Shown: positions 41,995 to 52,084 of the stretch, piece by piece
Numbering within the stretch: position 1 is the first letter of the stretch
Layout of the letters: each line of letters begins with the position of its first letter
Source of the DNA: Linyphia triangularis
Taxonomy: Eukaryota; Arthropoda; Arachnida; Araneae; Linyphiidae
DNA: 64,000 nt
Assembly: GCA_963978545.1 (NCBI GenBank)
Contig: OZ021732.1
Location: 21,621,521-21,685,520, forward strand
Reading direction: 5' to 3'
Notes under the pieces: generated by a model
The model's input: the letters and a program-made list of their open reading frames with translations, nothing else
What the model was told of the DNA's origin: nothing
Databases searched by the model: none
Program-made: the position numbers and the translations under genes

Positions 41995-42573
41995 CAATCT
42001 AAAATTATTTTCATTGGAGGTTAAAAAAATGTATCTCCCATAGTGAAAATGGAAGAATGTTTTATTAAATAAAATAATTCCAACACTTTTCATAAAAACT
42101 AGCAACTCGAACCCTATCGAAATTGTAGAGGTCATTTAGATTTAACCAATCATTCAATGACCAAAATAAGTTGAATAAAACGTAATAATTCGATAAACAT
42201 AACATATAATGAATTTTATATGGCCCAAAGAATTGGGTATATTGCAAGTTTATATTGATATACTTCAATAGTTTAAGCTTTATCTCCAACAAGTACTCAA
42301 TTGTAGTACCATGGTTTCTAACCTTAAGAAACTACTAAATTTTTTAACAATTAAAGACCAAGACAAAATTAATAAAATTTAATTTTTTGGTTGGAATTCT
42401 TGGTATTCCTCTCTAACGTCGTCAAGAACTATTATTTCCTCCAATGAATACCAGATGACGCCACAAACTTGATTTGTAAATGTGCAAAGCCACGAAAGGG
42501 GATAGAATTAAGAGTGATCGGCAGTCATTCCTTGGCCTATGCTCCTAATGTTAAATTTAAAAATCACTCTATC

Positions 42574-42900
42574 GAATTTGCTATTGCTCGGATCTTTTCC
42601 ATATTTTTTTCTATAATAGATATGACTTGTTTCTCTTACGCTACGTAATTTTTTTTGTGATATTTGTTTTCCATTTTTTTTAATTTAATTTTAAACTTTC
42701 GCATTTTTTATTCATTTTGTTTATTAGCACTCCACCAAAATCATTCCACAGAATTTCCTATCGCACAGATCTTTACCCTATTTTTTTCTATAATATATAT
42801 TACTTCGTTATTTTATGCTACGTAATTTATTTATTGATATTCATTTTCAATTTTTTTAAATTTAATTTTAAACTTTGATATTTTTTGCTCATTTAGTTCC
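42574..42900. repeat. Imperfect ~177-bp direct duplication
   Basis: GAATTTGCTATTGCTCGGATC (42,574) is matched by GAATTTCCTATCGCACAGATC (42,751). Both continue with CTATTTTTTTCTATAAT, a GCTACGTAATTT motif and AATTTAATTTTAAACTTT. Flanking ACCAGATGACGCCA near 42,450 and ACCAGATGGCGTCA near 42,911 hint at an additional partial copy. The divergence indicates an old duplication. Confidence 0.75.
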
Positions 42901-43123
42901 CTAGCTATAACCAGATGGCGTCACTAGCACCATTATCTCCTGGATCACTTCAGAAGTGGTTTATTTTCGACTAATTCCTTAATTTTGGGCTAATTATTCC
43001 CAATTCTTTAGTGTTAATAAATTCATCTATTACTATTTAAACATATCTTAACAATATTTCTTTGATCAAACCTATATTTAGTTAGATTCTTGGGTTTTTC
43101 CATGGCAAAACGAAGATCGTTGT

Positions 43124-43512
43124 TCAGAATATAGCAACCCTATAGGAGGATAAGTCAAGAAACACAAGTCCCAATCCCAAGACGCCCTTACCCACCCTGT
43201 GGCAATTGTCTGAAGCGTGAAGCTCTTGACAATTGGCTTTTGTGGACAGCAGTGGTTGATTTACATGGTCAGCAAAAGGGGTACATAGTGAAGAGATGGT
43301 CCCCATTTGACCCCAAAGGTCACACTGACAAGAAGTTAATTGCATTTTATTGCCCGGGGAGGGGCAGAAACCTAGTCGAGAGCGCATTTCACGTTTCTAA
43401 CGTTTTTCACCGGGCCCGATCCTACCTTCTGGAAATGTCACGAACGGGATCTGACAACAGGCAGCAATCGCCATTAGTACTTGTTATAGTAGCACATTGT
43501 TTTTTAATGTGA
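43124..43512. other. Unrecognised GC-richer segment
   Basis: This stretch is noticeably less AT-rich than its surroundings and is open on both strands (90 codons on plus at 43,240-43,512, 87 on minus at 43,124-43,387). I do not recognise either translation. Both frames being open over the same bases argues against a specific gene. A transposon fragment or a single old exon are equally possible. It ends at CACATTGTTTTTTAATG, where the AT-rich background resumes. Confidence 0.35.
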
Positions 43513-45327
43513 TGTTTTGAAGATATAATACTGCTTGATTTTAAAAAGATAGCCGCATCTTTTATCTGGCCGGCTACCAAAACATAATTAAGTAGTAAAC
43601 ATAACTAAAAATAGAAACAGCAAATAATTTCGCAACGGAACAATATTATTGTTTACATTTTCTGTTATCAGAACGTATTGGTGTTCTTTTACATTAAACA
43701 TACGGCAATATTTCCTGTCAGAAGAAAAGTGATCTTTCAAATTCCTACACTCTACAAGCACATATTAGGACATTATCCTCTATAAAATCATAAAAAAAAA
43801 TATCTTAAAAATACAATCATGTTTACTACTTCATTCTATTCATATTGAAACAAAATTTCAATTGAATAAAGACTTTGTATATGTTATTACTTTGCTTCGC
43901 ACAATTTTGATAAATAACTTTTCCTACAGAAAGTATAACAATTTAAAGATGTATGATTTTTTAATTGGTCATTAAGAGTATGTTATGTTAAAAATTTGAG
44001 ATTGTTATAAAATGAGTCCTTTTTAATTATTTAACAAATATTTATTTTTAACCAGAGTGAATTTGTAACCTTTATGTAAAAACTTTCTACCTTGATAATT
44101 ACGAATATATACCTTTATAATTGCTAATTTATATTTTATACTTTAATTTTATTTATTCTGATATAGATGAAACTTAAGCACAATTTACTTACTGTTCTGT
44201 TATAAATAAACACTAATATTAATTGCAATTTTTAGCACTAATAATTAACTACTCATTTAAAATTGAAATTAATTTAGTAGTTCAAATGTAAATAGTAACA
44301 ATATTATTTAAAATATTTTAAAAGATCGATGGATTTTTATAGTATATTTTCAATATTGAAGACAGAAAAATAAGTTCTACATTTTATTTACATCTTAACC
44401 CTCGAGATCACGTGCTGGTGTGTTTCTATGGGAATATATATTACAATGGGATCTATTGGACCCCCCCCGCGGGACAAAAATCTAATTGATCCTGAAATCA
44501 AATTCTTTATGAATTGCATTGCCAAAAAAGATAATTTAAGATTTCCCATATACGAATATTAGATTCCGTAAAACGAATATTAGACAAAATTTTAATTATA
44601 AATTTTTAAAAGTAAAAAAAATATATAATTAAATGCTTCTTTCAATCAAGTTTACTTCATGCAGTAGAAGTCTATGTTATAAATGTGATATCTTTTTCAT
44701 AAAGATGTGACTTCCAAGTATTGTAAAGTCCACAACTTCATGTTTATTAGCTTGAGAGGGGCGCTGAACAATATCTCTCCTGACATAGAGTCAGGGTCGG
44801 CCTGGGTCACCTCTGAGGGCGGTGCACCAACATTCGAGAGGGCGCTTTACCAATGCGCGTTGCCTTCTCTCACCAAGCTAGCAGTCAGGTTTTCTTTTCG
44901 GGGGGGGGGGGGGCGGGGGAGGAGGTTATGGTCGAAGATTTGATTACATACTCATAACAAGTTACACAAATAAAAAAGAAGGGGAAGTGGAAAAATAAGA
45001 TTTCCCACAATTTCGCGGGGGGGGGGGGGGGAACCCTCCTGTCTGCGGCCTTGTTCCTCACCAATGAATAAATTCACACATTTTGCATGAGCCACTGCGG
45101 CATTACTGTTAATTAGGACTACCCGTGATGCCGCAATGTGGCACATTCCCAGACGTATAGAAATGAACAGAATTGAGTGAAAGCTTTTGTTTTTATGTAT
45201 TAAATTTCAAGTTACAATACAAAACACAAATTTCTCATATGATGACTAAGAAAGATACAAGATCTCTCTCTCTCTCTCTAGAGAGGAGAGAGAGCAGAAT
45301 ATTATAATGAATATTTTTTTTTCCAAA
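43513..45327. other. AT-rich non-coding DNA with GC-rich islet
   Basis: From 43,513 to about 44,400 I see only AT-rich sequence without structure. At about 44,740-45,150 lies a GC-rich islet with AGGGTCGGCCTGGGTCACC and two poly-G runs, G14 at 44,900-44,913 and G15 at 45,017-45,031. It looks like a decayed transposon, but neither ends nor family can be set. A TC/AG stretch, (TC)n then (GA)n, lies near 45,262-45,294. Confidence 0.5.
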
Positions 45328-45636
45328 TTAACCCTTGGTTAGACGCGCAATCTTTTGTCTTGCGGTTAGTCGCGTGGGGGACAAATTTCCCCCAAATTCA
45401 AATTTTCGTGCATACCATTCAATTCGTGACCAAATATCAAAGTAAGTGGTATTTTAATTAAAAACACAACATTAATGAGCAGAAAAAAGTAAGAATTAAA
45501 AAATATTTTTGAAATAACTTGAAAAAAAATTGTACGAATGCTTTGATTATGTGCTGCCCTACAATCAATTTATCAATAGATTTATAAATTGATTGTAGGG
45601 GACATTTGTCAACCGCGCAAACTAACAGAGAGTTAA
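45328..45636. mobile_element. piggyBac-like MITE
   Basis: The element is bounded by TTAA on both sides (45,328-45,331 and 45,633-45,636), the target preference of piggyBac transposons. The left end reads TTAACCCTTGGTTAGACGCGC. The right end, read inward on the minus strand, is TTAACTCTCTGTTAGTTTGC, an imperfect terminal inverted repeat. A 17-bp perfect hairpin lies near the right end. At 309 bp it cannot encode a transposase. The family call rests on TTAA and the CCCTT-type terminus only. Confidence 0.55.
45557..45600. repeat. Perfect 17-bp hairpin
   Basis: CCCTACAATCAATTTAT (45,557-45,573) and its exact reverse complement (45,584-45,600) flank a 10-base spacer. It lies inside the putative piggyBac-like MITE, so it is probably a subterminal inverted repeat of that element rather than a terminator. 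Confidence 0.85.
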
Positions 45637-46061
45637 AACGCGATATATTTATAATTTACTGTTGATGCAGATTTTTAATGATCATTTAACTTTTTTTACG
45701 TTTATCGTTACGAAATGAAAGAGCTTTATGAACACTTGATATTGTCTTAAAATAGTGTGTACCACAGACTTTTATTAATAACTCAAAAAAGAAAAAAATA
45801 TAGCAAAAGATTATAACTGATTTTGATACTGATGAAGAAATTAATGTATTAGTAAAAAAAATTCAGAGTGAGGTGAGCGGTTGTCATTTTTAGTGACTTG
45901 GACCTCCCCGAAATGAAATAACTACAAGATTAAATATGAATCTTATTATTTTTGATAACTGAAATTGATTGAAGAAATTTCTTTTATCGTTGTCTTATGA
46001 AACTGAGAAAATTAAAATTTCTTAACTGTCTCAAGAATTGGACGAAACATATATGGAACAC

Positions 46062-46078
46062 GGGGGGGGGGGGGGGGG
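46062..46078. repeat. Poly-G tract (17 nt)
   Basis: An unbroken run of G after GGAACAC in AT-rich DNA. It is the longest of four such tracts in this part of the window. Confidence 0.9.
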
Positions 46079-46284
46079 TTACGGTTAAAAATTTAAATGT
46101 CCTTAAATGTTTTCCCCTGTATGCAAATGTATTTTTTTAGTAATTTCAATAGTAACGTAAAAAATTCGTTTAATTGTTTTTATGAATAGTTTATAATATT
46201 CATCTTTAGAGCTGTAGCCCTATTAGAAATCGTTTTGTGCAATATTTATTAATTAATTAAAAAACTTATCAAAATTTTAAAATT

Positions 46285-46600
46285 CTGTTTGTTAAAAGTC
46301 CAATTAGAAGGCTAAAACTACTTTTGTTGAAAATTTCATAGCTGTACATATGCTCATATGCTTCACAGCTGTGCTTTATTTGAAATCATTTTCTAAAAAA
46401 AAAAAAAGTAGTAATAATAATAATAATAATGATAATAATTAAAAAAAAATTAAAAAAGAACTAACTAAAATTTTAACATTCTGCATGTCATAGGTACAAA
46501 TAGAAGGACAAAACTACTTACGTTGAAAATTTCAGAGCTCTACTCCAATTTTAAGTAGCTTTCTATAGATCCATAGACACACTGACAACTTGTTTAATTA
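46285..46600. repeat. Dispersed repeat family, two direct copies
   Basis: Two related stretches (about 46,292-46,345 and 46,481-46,585) share a core of the form AGAAGG-x-A/CAAAACTACTT-x-GTTGAAAATTTCA followed by AGCTCTACTCC or similar. The second ends TTTCTATAGATCCATAGACACACTGACAAC. A third copy at about 47,088-47,190 carries the insertion at 47,195. Inverted relatives occur at about 48,775-49,035. The family is unnamed here; it is probably part of a larger genomic repeat. Confidence 0.65.
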
Positions 46601-47189
46601 TTATTTATAAAAAGCAAAAATTTTATTATAAATCCTTTGTATGCATTGTATGCTAACATATTTTTCTGTTTGTACCATTTATTATTTCATTAAATATATT
46701 CGTTACATGTGTTCAAATGTAAAATAAATTCTTTATACGCATTGCCAATTTTTATGTGAAATCGCAACTTATTACGCTCAATCGAGTTTTCGTAGTGTTA
46801 AAAACCACTTCACCACTACGAAGAAAACATGTATTCCAAACTGTTTACTAACTTTTTTTACCCTCAAAACTTGATTGAATACATTGTCATCCACAACGAA
46901 TTTATCTGCTAAGTTTCGGCTCGATTATAGATGATAACAAGTCAAAGTTTCCTTTCACTATTCATGAGCTAAGGACATATCACAATATTTAGAGCCGTCT
47001 AGGAGTTGTGTTTTTGTTTAATATAATTCTAGCTGTACGGCGGAACCGTGCTGCGGAGACTACTTATGTTATAAAAACATTAAGTAAATTTTTAACATTC
47101 TACTTGTCAAAGGTACAATTTGAAGTCTAAACTATTAATGTTGGAAATTTCTGAGATCTTAACCTATTTTAAGTAGATTTCTATAGATC

Positions 47190-47716
47190 AACAGCAGGGT
47201 AGGGAGGCCACAAAATACCAGGAAAAAAGTTCCCTGATAATTCCCTGACAGATTTCTAAAAAATTCCCTGATTTTAGGGCAAACTTTTTTTCAAATTTCC
47301 CCAATTTTCTTCGGTTTTCCAGATGTCTAGACACCCTGATAAAATAGAACATGAATACTAAAGAGATACGATGCAAATTTTTTAAAAATAGTTTTGCTGG
47401 TAATGAAAAGTTTAAATTATTCCGTAACATTAAACTTCTAATGGCTTATCACCACAAATCTTCGGGTAAATAGTGCCAAAATATGGATGAACGTACCTTA
47501 AACGATACAAAATTTCCCTGATTTTCATGAAATTTAAAAAAGTTCCCTGACATTTCCCTGATTTTTTACAGAATCAGAAAACTCCCTGACATTTCCCTGA
47601 TTTTTTACAGAATCAGAAAACTCCCTGACATTTCCCTGATTTTTTACAGAATCAGAAAACTCCCTGACATTTCCCTGATTTCCAGGTTTTCCCAGTTCTG
47701 TGGCCACTCTGAACAG
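47190..47716. mobile_element. Non-autonomous TIR element (hAT-like ends)
   Basis: The left end CAGGGTAGGGAGGCCACAAAAT (47,195) is mirrored by the right end CTGTGGCCACTCTG (to 47,711), an imperfect terminal inverted repeat of CAG...GGCCACA type. AACAG flanks both sides (47,190-47,194 and 47,712-47,716). The element sits inside a copy of the dispersed repeat whose parts are recognisable on either side (CTATAGATC before, ACAGACACA after), which supports true insertion. hAT elements normally make 8-bp duplications, so the 5-bp flank leaves the superfamily open. The 517-bp body holds CCCTGA-rich tandem repeats and no transposase. Confidence 0.55.
47531..47690. repeat. 39-bp tandem repeat inside the TIR element
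   Basis: A unit GAATCAGAAAACTCCCTGAC followed by ATTTCCCTGATTTTTTACA repeats about three and a half times with almost no differences, then runs into TTTCCAGGTTTTCCCAG. Looser CCCTGA motifs also occur near 47,233 and 47,268. Confidence 0.9.
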
Positions 47717-48140
47717 ACAGACACATAAACTATGTTTTACTATTATAGATTAAGTTGGTTACAAAATTACAAGGAATTATAATTATTCTTACTTTTTCAA
47801 ATATATATTTATAACCCACTGATGAACGAAAATGTCGTGTGCGTCAGTGGTTATAAAGAAATATTTCACACAATCAAAATAATTATTTTTCCATATAACT
47901 TTGCCACCAACTAATATAATGTAAAAACTACTAGATTCATCATAATTTTATGATTCTAATCTGTTAACTAACAAGAGAAAAAGAGTCAAAATGCCCCGTG
48001 GAGAATTGTCTATGTATAATACTTATAAAATATGCATTTAACAAAATGTATATTGAAAATTTATTTCGATGTGTTTGAATGCAAATAAATTTAATTTGTT
48101 TTTAATATAATCATCATGCAAATTTAATAGCTATTGCTAA

Positions 48141-48385
48141 TAATATTTTAATAATTATTGTTAATAATATTTTATTAATTATTGTTAATAATATTTTATT
48201 AATTATTGTTAATAATATAATAATAATTATTGTAATGATAAAAAGAATTCCAATAATTAAGTAATTAATTTGAATAATTAATATATTTTTATTTATTAAT
48301 TAATTTGAATAATTAATATATTTTTTATTTATTAATTAATTTGAATAATTAATATATTTTTTATTTATTAATTAATTTTAATGAT
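48141..48385. repeat. Two AT-only tandem repeats
   Basis: Two short arrays lie side by side. The first is a ~27-bp unit built on TAATAATATTTTATTAATTATTGT (about 48,141-48,225). The second is a 36-bp unit built on TAATTAATTTGAATAATTAA plus a T-rich half (about 48,260-48,375), with about three copies. They are almost pure A+T. Confidence 0.85.
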
Positions 48386-48625
48386 TGAATTGTTTTAATA
48401 ATAAGTTTAATTATATCTTATGTTATGTCTCTACTACTTATAGCTCCCATGAATAAGCTTGGTTTCCATAAATTATTTTTGTTCAAAAACTAAAACATAT
48501 ATAAATTGCAAAATAAAAAAATATTCAGGTATAATTTATTAGAAAATGACTTTCGAAATGATAATAAATAATAAACTTTAAAATTTTTTAAATAAGTAAA
48601 AGGTCGTAAGTTATATAGATATGAT

Positions 48626-48756
48626 ATAGCTAAAATGATTAATTTAGATATTACAATATTGTAATATAATAAATGATTTTAATGTAAGATAACCAGATTA
48701 TTACTTATAACATTATGTTTAATAACCATTTATTATGTAATAATCATTTTAGCTAT
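48626..48756. repeat. Inverted repeat, possible small MITE
   Basis: ATAGCTAAAATGATTA (48,626-48,641) is the exact reverse complement of 48,741-48,756, with weaker pairing further out. The 131-bp palindromic structure in AT-rich DNA resembles a miniature transposon, but no target duplication stands out. Confidence 0.5.
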
Positions 48757-49058
48757 AACATATATAAAACAAAGAATCTGTCTGTGGCTCTATCCTTCTA
48801 GTTTTTTACACATTGACCTAAAGTAGGCATAGAGTTCTGAAATTTTCAATATAAGTAGTTAAGGTTTTCTAACTATATTTTCTATAAATAGAAACTTAAA
48901 ACTTAATTTTTTTTTTTTTAAATTGTTTTTCTGAAAGTTTCTTTACAAAGGGACTTTCAATAAGCGTATAACTCTGAAATTCCGAATAAGTAGTTCTGGC
49001 CTTCTAATTTTGCTTTTCATTAACAGAATGTTAATATATTTTCATAGGGGTGAAGGGG

Positions 49059-49063
49059 GTTGT
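49059..49063. repeat. Target site duplication GTTGT (left)
   Basis: GTTGT directly precedes the left LTR and recurs at 59,953-59,957 directly after the right LTR. A 5-bp duplication is typical for Ty3/gypsy integrases and proves both outer ends of the element. Confidence 0.95.
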
Positions 49064-49726
49064 TGCCGTGAGTATAGTGGTTAGTTAACAAACGTCAGAA
49101 TTAATCTAAATGAACTTAATTTCGTGCATAAGTTAAAGCGTTGCAATAACTCAAAGTCGTAACTTGAAATGATATTTATTCATGAACAATAGGTATTTAG
49201 ACAACACATTTCCTCAAAGCACGCTTAGTTAAGTCAGTGCTGACATCCATAGATTACAAGCAAAATATAATATATCATAAAGATATCATAGAACAACTAA
49301 TAAATCATATTGACACTTTTGATTACTATACAGTATAAAAACTGGCTGAGCATTTGAATCAAGAAATTTCACTTACTGGCATATCAGGGTCAGGAAAATG
49401 GCAAACTCATGTGCACGTCATTGCGTCCGATAAAAATGCATCTCTCTCTCAGGAATCACCCCTTGACCGACTTGCTATCTCCCCAATTTCCTTCTGTCTC
49501 TTACGATCCCCCTCATAATTACATCAAAACTTCTCTCTCTACGCCATTGGAGCGGCTCGAATCCTTTATGGAATCGCCAACTCTTATTTGACCAATTGGC
49601 CAAACCCCTGTTTAAATATTCCCCCAAAAGCTTCGGACAGAAACTTAAGGGGCTATGCACTTGTTGCAGTTTTAAACAGACCCCTTAATACAATTTGTAA
49701 AATGTCTGTGGATATACAGCATGACA
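49064..49726 (-). repeat. 3' LTR of the retrotransposon
   Basis: The 663-bp repeat begins TGCCGTGAGTATAG and ends CAGCATGACA on the plus strand, with TG...CA termini. On the element's own strand an AATAAA polyadenylation signal lies at 49,175-49,180. By eye no difference from the other LTR is found. Short open frames at 49,409 and 49,475 recur identically in both LTRs and are not genes. Confidence 0.97.
49175..49180 (-). promoter_or_regulatory. Poly(A) signal in 3' LTR
   Basis: AATAAA on the minus strand (TTTATT on plus), in the last quarter of the LTR as transcribed. The same motif lies at 59,401-59,406 in the 5' LTR, where a retroelement would have to ignore it. Confidence 0.5.
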
Positions 49727-49744
49727 TTTATCACCCTTTTCACC
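49727..49744 (-). other. Polypurine tract
   Basis: On the element strand the bases just before the 3' LTR read GGTGAAAAGGGTGATAAA, purine except for two T. This is the expected place and composition of the primer for plus-strand DNA synthesis. Confidence 0.7.
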
Positions 49745-50457
49745 AACAAAAATTTTAAAGAAATTCCACTCAGCCAGCTAAAAATTAAAAAATAAAACAC
49801 TCACAGCATTCCATAAAGTAACTGCAAAAAAAATACACAAGAATGAAAGATGATGTGTAAAAGCATGAAATTACAAGCAGATAGTTGCACACTGAAATAT
49901 GACCAATCACAATTTTTTGTAACATTGTTAAAGAGCAAAAATAAATAAATAAAAAACAACATGAAGATGTAACCAGGAAAACACAAGGTATAATTTAGAA
50001 GGGAAAGAAAAAGAAGTTGGTTCATGAACAACGTTCTCAATCGTCATTGTGTAAGTTTTTTTTAGTTTCATAGTTTGTAAATCTCCATAGTCAAAGAGTT
50101 CAGTTTATTGTGACCATCTAACACAGTATTGTTGTTCTGTGTTATCCTAAAGGTGTTGAACATTCCTAGCAAAAAGTTTGTGCATCGGAAAGAAAACAGT
50201 TTATTGTTCACACTTACAATGACACTAGAATGTCTGTCTTCTCTTGTTCCCTGAAGATCGAGTTACCCAGGAGCAAAAAAAGAATAGTTTTACCTGGATG
50301 TCGTGTGGCCCTCAATCAAAGTGGATGGCCAGGGGAAAATGTGTTCAGTTGCCATTGCATTGGTGATGAGGAGTCAAAGGAAAACTGAGAGGGGTGTGGC
50401 CTGCTTTGCTACCTGTTCCTTTCTCCAACTTCGCGGACTTGGGTGAGTGACGGCCTC

Positions 50458-50802
50458 CTACTGTATGGCCAGGTCAAGCTTGCTGATCTCTGTAACCGGA
50501 ACATCGGAACATTCTCTGTGTGTCGTCTGCTGTGATGATGCCGGAAGGTAACTCCGCCCTGTCCCACAGGTGTCGAATGGGGCATGTTGGGTCCTCCCAT
50601 CAATTTGTATGTCCACGGTCCACGTCTCTCGGACTCCGCTGCTTGGAATTTCGCAGTCGTTCGGTGTAGCTTGTTGAGGACTGCCATCTGGTGGTGTGGT
50701 ATGGAAACATCTGTTGGACCTGTTGCTGCGCTGTCGTGGTCTGATTGAAATCGCTGAGTAGTCTGGAAAGCGAGTACTGTATCTCTGACGAAATCTGACC
50801 AT
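50458..50802 (-). pseudogene. Possible decayed retropepsin-like fragment
   Basis: The 114-codon frame ends in a stop at 50,458 and is GC-richer than its neighbours. Around residues 75-95 it reads TVDIQIDGRTQHAPFDTCGT and then GRSYLP. The pattern (hydrophobic strand, ID/GG, short loop, A-x-x-DTG-x-x-x-S) resembles the flap-to-active-site start of an aspartic protease of another retroelement, with DTCG where DTGA would be needed. The preceding part is rich in R, S, P and Q, like the end of a Gag. Stops follow soon after, so it is non-functional if real. The intact protease of this element is elsewhere, so this would be a nested or recombined remnant. It could also be chance resemblance. Confidence 0.35.
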
Positions 50803-51718
50803 TCTGAAGAACTATTTCTGCTTCACTGTAAATCTCTGGCCAGCGGTGATATTCAGTTGTAGCAAAAATTTAGGAATGCTACTTTGCGCAAGGCAACACG
50901 CCCTTCTACTTCCTTGTAAATGCAGATCTGTTTAGATTTTTTGATACAGAAAAATGACAATTCCAAGACTCATAAATACTCAGCCAGTCCTAAACTTTTA
51001 ACCTAATCAACTATTATTAGTAATCCTCACATGAAAGACTGCTCAAAATCAAAATAGAAAAAGAAAAAAAAAATTACCATTTAACTTTCATTAACCAAAG
51101 TAGAAAAATACAAATATACTTAGTCTTATCTCCCTTTTATATCATTTTTTTCTTAAACTTCCCTTGATTTTTTATTACATAACCAGAACAAAGCATTAAG
51201 TTTCCATCCAAAAATTAATTGACACCACCAATTGCCAAACATAATTAACATCCTTAATCACCAATTAAAATCATGAATTAATTACTAATATCGTAGACAA
51301 CACACTCGTATAATCAGAGCTACGATCCAAAATCAACAGCGTGAACGCGTTCTGTTGATCAAATCAATCCAGAGCAACATAAAAGCAAGACACCCGACAC
51401 TAAATCCGCTCCTTTTGCCTGCCTAACAGCAGATTCCTATCAGTTTCAGTGTTCAAAAACGCCTTATCTAACCCATTAAAAAAAACCAATGCCATACATT
51501 AATCGAAAAGAGACCAAATGTTTCATTAATTCCAGTGCAACAAATCGCTACCAAAAAAAAATTTTCGACGACCCCCTCGTTGGCCTTAAAAAAAACAAAA
51601 ACCGACTTCCGCTACCTCTGTTAAAGTGGGGAGAAAAAAAAAAAAACGAAAAATCGCCCCTCTGAACTCTCCAAAAAGAAAAACAACACAAAAACACAAA
51701 CTTCGTTCTCCTTGGCAA

Positions 51719-51861
51719 GTCACGTGACAGAAGCGGTCAGACTTCTCCCCGTCTGATGACGTCACACACCCTTTCTGAGACCGGAGAACTATATGTTCCC
51801 CACAAAAAAAAAAAAAAAAAACCTGTTCTGAAAGTGACCAACATTCGCCCTTTTTCCCGCC
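51719..51861. promoter_or_regulatory. Promoter-like motif cluster
   Basis: Within 143 bp are a palindromic E box GTCACGTGAC (51,719-51,728), a full CRE TGACGTCA (51,757-51,764) and an E2F-type TTTCCCGCC (51,853-51,861). All are CpG-containing and rare by chance in DNA this AT-rich. The stretch lies in the 3' non-coding part of the retrotransposon. Whether it drives transcription, and in which direction, cannot be told from sequence. Confidence 0.4.
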
Positions 51862-52084
51862 AAAATGCAGACAGTCATTTGCCGACGCGTCCCTCGCCAT
51901 TAGTGTCAACAAGACTCTACGCGACAATATTTATGACCAATTCATGCGTGCTGAATACTCCCGTAGCAAAGATTGACAAAAGCTAAGACTTTTAAATTTA
52001 CGAGTTCCCTCGTCTAGCCAGAGAATGACAGCGCTTTTTTTTATTGTTTGTCAATCCAAGTCTTGTCCTAGGAATCGTGAGAAG

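Larger units (their letters stand above)
38101..43123. other. AT-rich non-coding DNA
   Basis: No open frame here looks like a protein. The stretch holds simple repeats: an A32 run at 38,999-39,030, G14 at 40,242-40,255, A30 at 40,366-40,395, (AT)n at about 40,735-40,752 and (AAT)n at about 41,957-41,992. It also holds an imperfect tandem duplication near 42,574-42,900. A weak first-exon candidate at 38,322-38,356 is discussed in the findings. Open frames rich in F or I here are shadows of poly-A and (AAT)n tracts. Confidence 0.8.
45637..47189. other. AT-rich non-coding DNA
   Basis: Apart from the poly-G tract, an (AAT)n-like stretch near 46,413-46,440 and the dispersed repeat copies described separately, I find no gene and no clear structure. 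Confidence 0.6.
47717..49058. other. AT-rich non-coding DNA
   Basis: No gene is visible. The contents are the AT-only tandem repeats, the 131-bp palindrome and inverted copies of the dispersed repeat at about 48,775-49,035. The right end, TAGGGGTGAAGGGG then GTTGT, is the insertion site of the LTR retrotransposon. Confidence 0.6.
49745..52084 (-). other. Long 3' non-coding region of the element
   Basis: About 2.3 kb separates the pol stop from the polypurine tract, where envelope-bearing relatives carry env. No long open frame exists. A 114-codon frame at 50,458-50,802 resembles a decayed protease region and is listed separately. Frames at 51,586-51,927 and 49,801-50,040 are low-complexity. 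The stretch 51,590-51,960 is GC-richer, with CRE-, E-box- and E2F-like sites. The rest is AT-rich. The segment may include captured or nested sequence. Confidence 0.6.

Noticed and set aside
43240..43512. 90-codon plus-strand open frame as a host exon
   Set aside because: An equally long frame is open on the other strand, no splice signals or family stand out, and composition rather than coding may explain it.
49064..49095. LTR start resembling the 5' part of a tRNA (GCCGTGAGTATAGTGGTTAG)
   Set aside because: There is an A-box-like similarity to Asp/His tRNAs, but no B box or cloverleaf follows; probably coincidence.
49409..49660. Open frames of 60 and 61 codons on both strands, repeated at 59,635-59,886
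   Set aside because: They lie in the two LTRs and are identical because the LTRs are; no domain is visible.
51586..51927. 113-codon minus-strand open frame
   Set aside because: It is dominated by phenylalanine runs from poly-A tracts on the plus strand and has no recognisable domain.
49745..52084. An envelope gene downstream of pol
   Set aside because: No long frame with signal peptide, cleavage site or membrane anchor exists there; the longest frames are low-complexity or the protease-like fragment.
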